Positions 4,137-6,642 of a stretch of 6,642 nucleotides of DNA are shown here, in pieces. The position numbers and the translations under genes are program-made. The stretch comes from an uncultured Woeseiaceae bacterium. GTDB taxonomy: Bacteria > Pseudomonadota > Gammaproteobacteria > Steroidobacterales > Woeseiaceae. The notes beneath the pieces are model-generated. The model was given only the letters and a program-made list of their open reading frames with translations, was not told the origin of the DNA and did not search any database. Position 1 is the first letter of the stretch. Each line of letters begins with the position of its first letter. The stretch lies in NCBI GenBank assembly GCA_945787435.1, contig CALZHX010000315.1:1-6642 (forward strand), in the 5' to 3' direction.

Positions 4137-6642
4137 ATGCAGATCATCGACGCTGCAATGGCGCGCTCGCGCACAGTTATTCTCGGGCTGGTTTCGGTAC
4201 TGATCGCCGGCGTCATCACGTATGTGACTATTCCCAAGGAAGCCGAACCGGATATCGAAATTCCGATCATCTACGTGTACATCGAGCACGTTGGTATTTC
4301 CCCCGAAGATGCCGAGCGACTGCTCGTGCGACCGATGGAGCAGGAGATACGCTCGATCGAAGGCATCAAGGAGATGGTCGCCGAGGCCTTCGAAGGCGGC
4401 GCCAGTGTGCGAATCGAATTTGAGGCAGGCATCGACACTGACAAGGCCTTGCAAGACGTGCGAGAGAAAGTCGGCATGGCCGAGGCTAAGCTGCCGGGCG
4501 AGTCCGAGGAGCCGACGGTCAACGAGGTCAAGATGACCCGTTTTGATCCGATGCTGGTGCTGAATCTCGCAGGTAACGTTCCGGAGCGAACGCTGACTAC
4601 GATCGCCAGGGACCTGAAAGAGGACCTCGAAGCCATCGGCGGCGTTCTCGAGGTCAACCTCGTCGGCGTCCGCGAAGAGCTAATGGAGGTCGTCGTCGAC
4701 CCGCTCGCGATGGAAAGCTACGGTCTCGACCAGGCACAGATCGTGAGTTTTGTTTATCGCAACAACAAGCTGGTTGCGGCCGGATCGTTGCAGTCCAGTG
4801 AAGGTCGTTTCCCGGTAAAGGTGCCTGGCGTATTCGAAAGCGCAGCTGATGTTCTTGACCTGCCGATTAAGGCTGCCGGAGAGCGCATCGTGCACTTCAA
4901 GGACATCGCGGAGGTGCGGCGAACTTACAAGGATGCGGAAAGCTATGCGCGCCTGAATGGCAAACCCGCGATCGCTATCGAGGTTGTGCAGCGCGGCGGA
5001 GCAAATTTGCTGCAGGCCATAGACGATGTCATGGCTGTTGTCGAAGCCGAAAGTCAGTACTGGCCCGGCGAAATTGATATCAGCGTGTCAAGAGACAAGT
5101 CTAATGACGTCAACGACATGTTGACCGAGTTGCAGAACAACGTCATAGCAGCGGTCCTGCTCGTCTTCATCGTTATCGTCGGTATTCTTGGTATCCGCTC
5201 GGCTCTGCTTGTGGGTATTTCGATTCCGGGCAGCTTCCTGCTCGGCATCCTGTTGATCGGTTCGTTTGGAATCACCATCAACATGATGGTGCTGTTTGCA
5301 CTGATCATGGCCGTCGGCCTGCTTGTCGATGGCGCGATTGTCGTCACCGAGATGGCCGATCGCCGGCTGGCTGAAGGTGAATCTCGCCATGATGCCTATT
5401 CACGCGCCGCTATTCGTATGTCGTGGCCGATCATCGCGTCCACCTGCACAACGCTTGCGGCGTTTGTGCCGCTGGCTCTGTGGCCCGGTACCTCCGGCGA
5501 ATTCATGAAGTATTTGCCGCTCACACTGATCGCGGTACTGTCGGCTTCTTTACTTATGGCGTTGTTGATCGTGCCAACACTCGGTTCGATCTTCGGCAAG
5601 ACCGGTGCCGTTAGCGAAGCAGCTCGACGCAATCTTGCTGCAGCCGAAACCGGTGACCTGGACAGCATTGAAGGGTTCACGGGCAGGTACGTGCAGTTCC
5701 TGAGAAGATCGCTGCGCACGCCATGGCGCAACGTTGGCTATGTCACAGCGCTGCTGGTAGGGATATATTTCGCATTCGTGATGTTCGGTCGCGGCACAGA
5801 GTATTTTCCTGACGTCGAGCAACCGTTCGCCATGGTCGATATACGTGCACGCGGCGACTTGTCCATTGATGAGCAGGACTTTCTGGTCCGCCAGGTGGAA
5901 GAACGCCTGCTTGGCATGCCGGAAGTCGAGTATCTCTATGTCAAAACAGGTGATGTCAGGGAGACACCTGACCAGATTGGCTCGTTGACGCTCAATCTTA
6001 TCGAGTGGGACCAGCGCCGCACCGCCAATGAGATCCTCGCGGACGTGCGCGAACGAACTGCAGACCTTGCCGGTATCACGATCGAAACACGCAAGCCGGA
6101 TCCTGGCCCGCCGCAGGGTAAGCCAATATTCATCGAATTCTCGTCACGCGATGCGGGCCTGGTCGTCGAATCAATTGCGCTCGTGCGGGCGGCCCTGGAG
6201 CAACACCCAGGCGTCACCAATATTGAAGACGGACGGCCGTTGCCGGGTATCGAATGGCAAATTAAGGTCGATCGGGCCGAAGCGGCACGTTTCGGTGCCG
6301 ACATCACCCTGGTTGGCGCCATGGTGCAGCTCGTTACGAATGGCATCATGATTGGCGAGTACCGCCCCGACGACAGCGACGACGAAATCGAAATTCGGGT
6401 TCGCTACCCGGCGCAGGACCGCAGCCTTTCGCAAATCGATGAACTGCGCATTCCGACGCCGAACGGACTTGTGCCAATCAGCACGTTTGTAGAAAGAGTC
6501 GCGGCGCAGGAAGTCAGCACGATTACACGTACCGATATGCGACGCACGATGACCATCGAAGCTGACGTCGAGCAACCGTTCGCCATGGTCGATATACGTG
6601 CACGCGGCGACTTATCCATTGATGAGCAGGACTTTCTGGTCC
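4137..6642 (+). CDS. RND efflux pump, inner-membrane permease (C-terminus beyond window)
   Basis: The frame stays open for 835 codons to the window end; family members have about 1,020-1,050 residues, so TM8-TM12 are missing. It would export substrates using the proton gradient. Visible: TM1 (13-32), then PKEAEPDIEIP (33-43), the first periplasmic porter region, TM2-TM4 (about 336-405), TM5-TM6 (about 430-487), TM7 (about 533-553), and most of the second periplasmic porter region. In TM4 the motif is GLLVDGAIVV: Asp398, the proton-relay aspartate equivalent to AcrB Asp407, is present, but the second aspartate is Gly399. That is closer to heavy-metal pumps of the CzcA type in this one motif, while the rest reads like HAE1-type drug/hydrophobe exporters. 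Start at 4137 follows the adaptor stop by three bases, with AGGGA (4122-4126) upstream. From codon 810 on, the sequence repeats codons 559-584 almost perfectly, so the last 27 residues may not be native. Confidence 0.93.
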   Translation, partial: MQIIDAAMARSRTVILGLVSVLIAGVITYVTIPKEAEPDIEIPIIYVYIEHVGISPEDAERLLVRPMEQEIRSIEGIKEMVAEAFEGGASVRIEFEAGIDTDKALQDVREKVGMAEAKLPGESEEPTVNEVKMTRFDPMLVLNLAGNVPERTLTTIARDLKEDLEAIGGVLEVNLVGVREELMEVVVDPLAMESYGLDQAQIVSFVYRNNKLVAAGSLQSSEGRFPVKVPGVFESAADVLDLPIKAAGERIVHFKDIAEVRRTYKDAESYARLNGKPAIAIEVVQRGGANLLQAIDDVMAVVEAESQYWPGEIDISVSRDKSNDVNDMLTELQNNVIAAVLLVFIVIVGILGIRSALLVGISIPGSFLLGILLIGSFGITINMMVLFALIMAVGLLVDGAIVVTEMADRRLAEGESRHDAYSRAAIRMSWPIIASTCTTLAAFVPLALWPGTSGEFMKYLPLTLIAVLSASLLMALLIVPTLGSIFGKTGAVSEAARRNLAAAETGDLDSIEGFTGRYVQFLRRSLRTPWRNVGYVTALLVGIYFAFVMFGRGTEYFPDVEQPFAMVDIRARGDLSIDEQDFLVRQVEERLLGMPEVEYLYVKTGDVRETPDQIGSLTLNLIEWDQRRTANEILADVRERTADLAGITIETRKPDPGPPQGKPIFIEFSSRDAGLVVESIALVRAALEQHPGVTNIEDGRPLPGIEWQIKVDRAEAARFGADITLVGAMVQLVTNGIMIGEYRPDDSDDEIEIRVRYPAQDRSLSQIDELRIPTPNGLVPISTFVERVAAQEVSTITRTDMRRTMTIEADVEQPFAMVDIRARGDLSIDEQDFLV
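5809..5889 (+). repeat. Direct repeat copy 1 inside the RND pump gene
   Basis: This is the first copy of an 81-base near-identical repeat. It encodes the start of the second periplasmic porter region just after TM7 (from D559, reading DVEQPFAMVDIRARGDLS). This is its natural place: the preceding residues GTEYFP are what RND pumps have there (the F-F/Y-P-x-x-e/d motif). Confidence 0.95.
6562..6642 (+). repeat. Direct repeat copy 2, running off the window end
   Basis: This copy is identical to 5809-5889 except G5861 to A6614 (TTG to TTA, both leucine). The offset is 753 bases, exactly 251 codons, so the frame is kept. It interrupts the expected continuation after RRTMTIEADV, where pumps of this type normally go on with the rest of the porter domain and then TM8. 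Its right boundary is unknown because the window stops inside it. Confidence 0.95.

Noticed and set aside
4137..6642. The 5809/6562 repeat as the known internal two-fold symmetry of RND pumps
   Set aside because: That symmetry is about 500 residues long with low sequence identity; here the offset is 251 codons and DNA identity is 80 of 81.
1..6642. Search for tRNA, rRNA, CRISPR, insertion sequence, toxin-antitoxin or phage genes
   Set aside because: None has recognisable sequence support; no short regularly spaced repeats, no transposase motifs, and almost all DNA is covered by five ordinary genes.

Overview
The window looks like ordinary chromosomal DNA from a Gram-negative proteobacterium, most likely a gammaproteobacterium (inferred from gene types, operon style and moderately GC-rich coding sequence; not provable here). 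It holds five protein genes. The outer two are cut by the window edges. There is no tRNA, rRNA, CRISPR array, transposase or phage gene.

Layout: (1) At the left edge, on the minus strand, is the N-terminal two thirds of a PLP-dependent serine/threonine dehydratase (1-633). (2) A 310-base divergent intergenic region (634-943) holds an AT-rich patch, a GC-rich hairpin, a 10-bp palindrome and a 9-bp inverted repeat whose right arm contains the next gene's ribosome binding site. (3) A stand-alone FAD-linked oxidase/dehydrogenase of the VAO/PCMH (GlcD-like) superfamily (944-2317) is followed by a short hairpin. (4) A 143-base promoter/operator region (2318-2460) carries ATATATCG-type repeats. (5) A tightly packed efflux operon runs to the right edge: PadR-family repressor (2461-3003), periplasmic adaptor (3000-4133, 4-base overlap with padR) and RND inner-membrane pump (4137 to beyond 6642).

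The efflux genes would work together as follows: PadR would repress the operon from the dyad just upstream until a ligand releases it. The adaptor is anchored in the inner membrane and links the proton-driven RND pump to an outer-membrane channel. No channel gene is visible, so a TolC-like protein encoded elsewhere or downstream is presumed. The dehydratase and the flavoenzyme have no evident link to the pump.

The most striking feature is at the right edge. The last 81 bases (6562-6642) repeat 5809-5889 inside the same pump gene with one synonymous difference, exactly 753 bases (251 codons) apart and in frame. The second copy starts where a normal RND porter domain should continue differently. 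This is either a recent in-frame tandem duplication or an assembly/amplification chimera at a contig end, and the artefact is the more likely explanation. I see no convincing undescribed multi-gene system.
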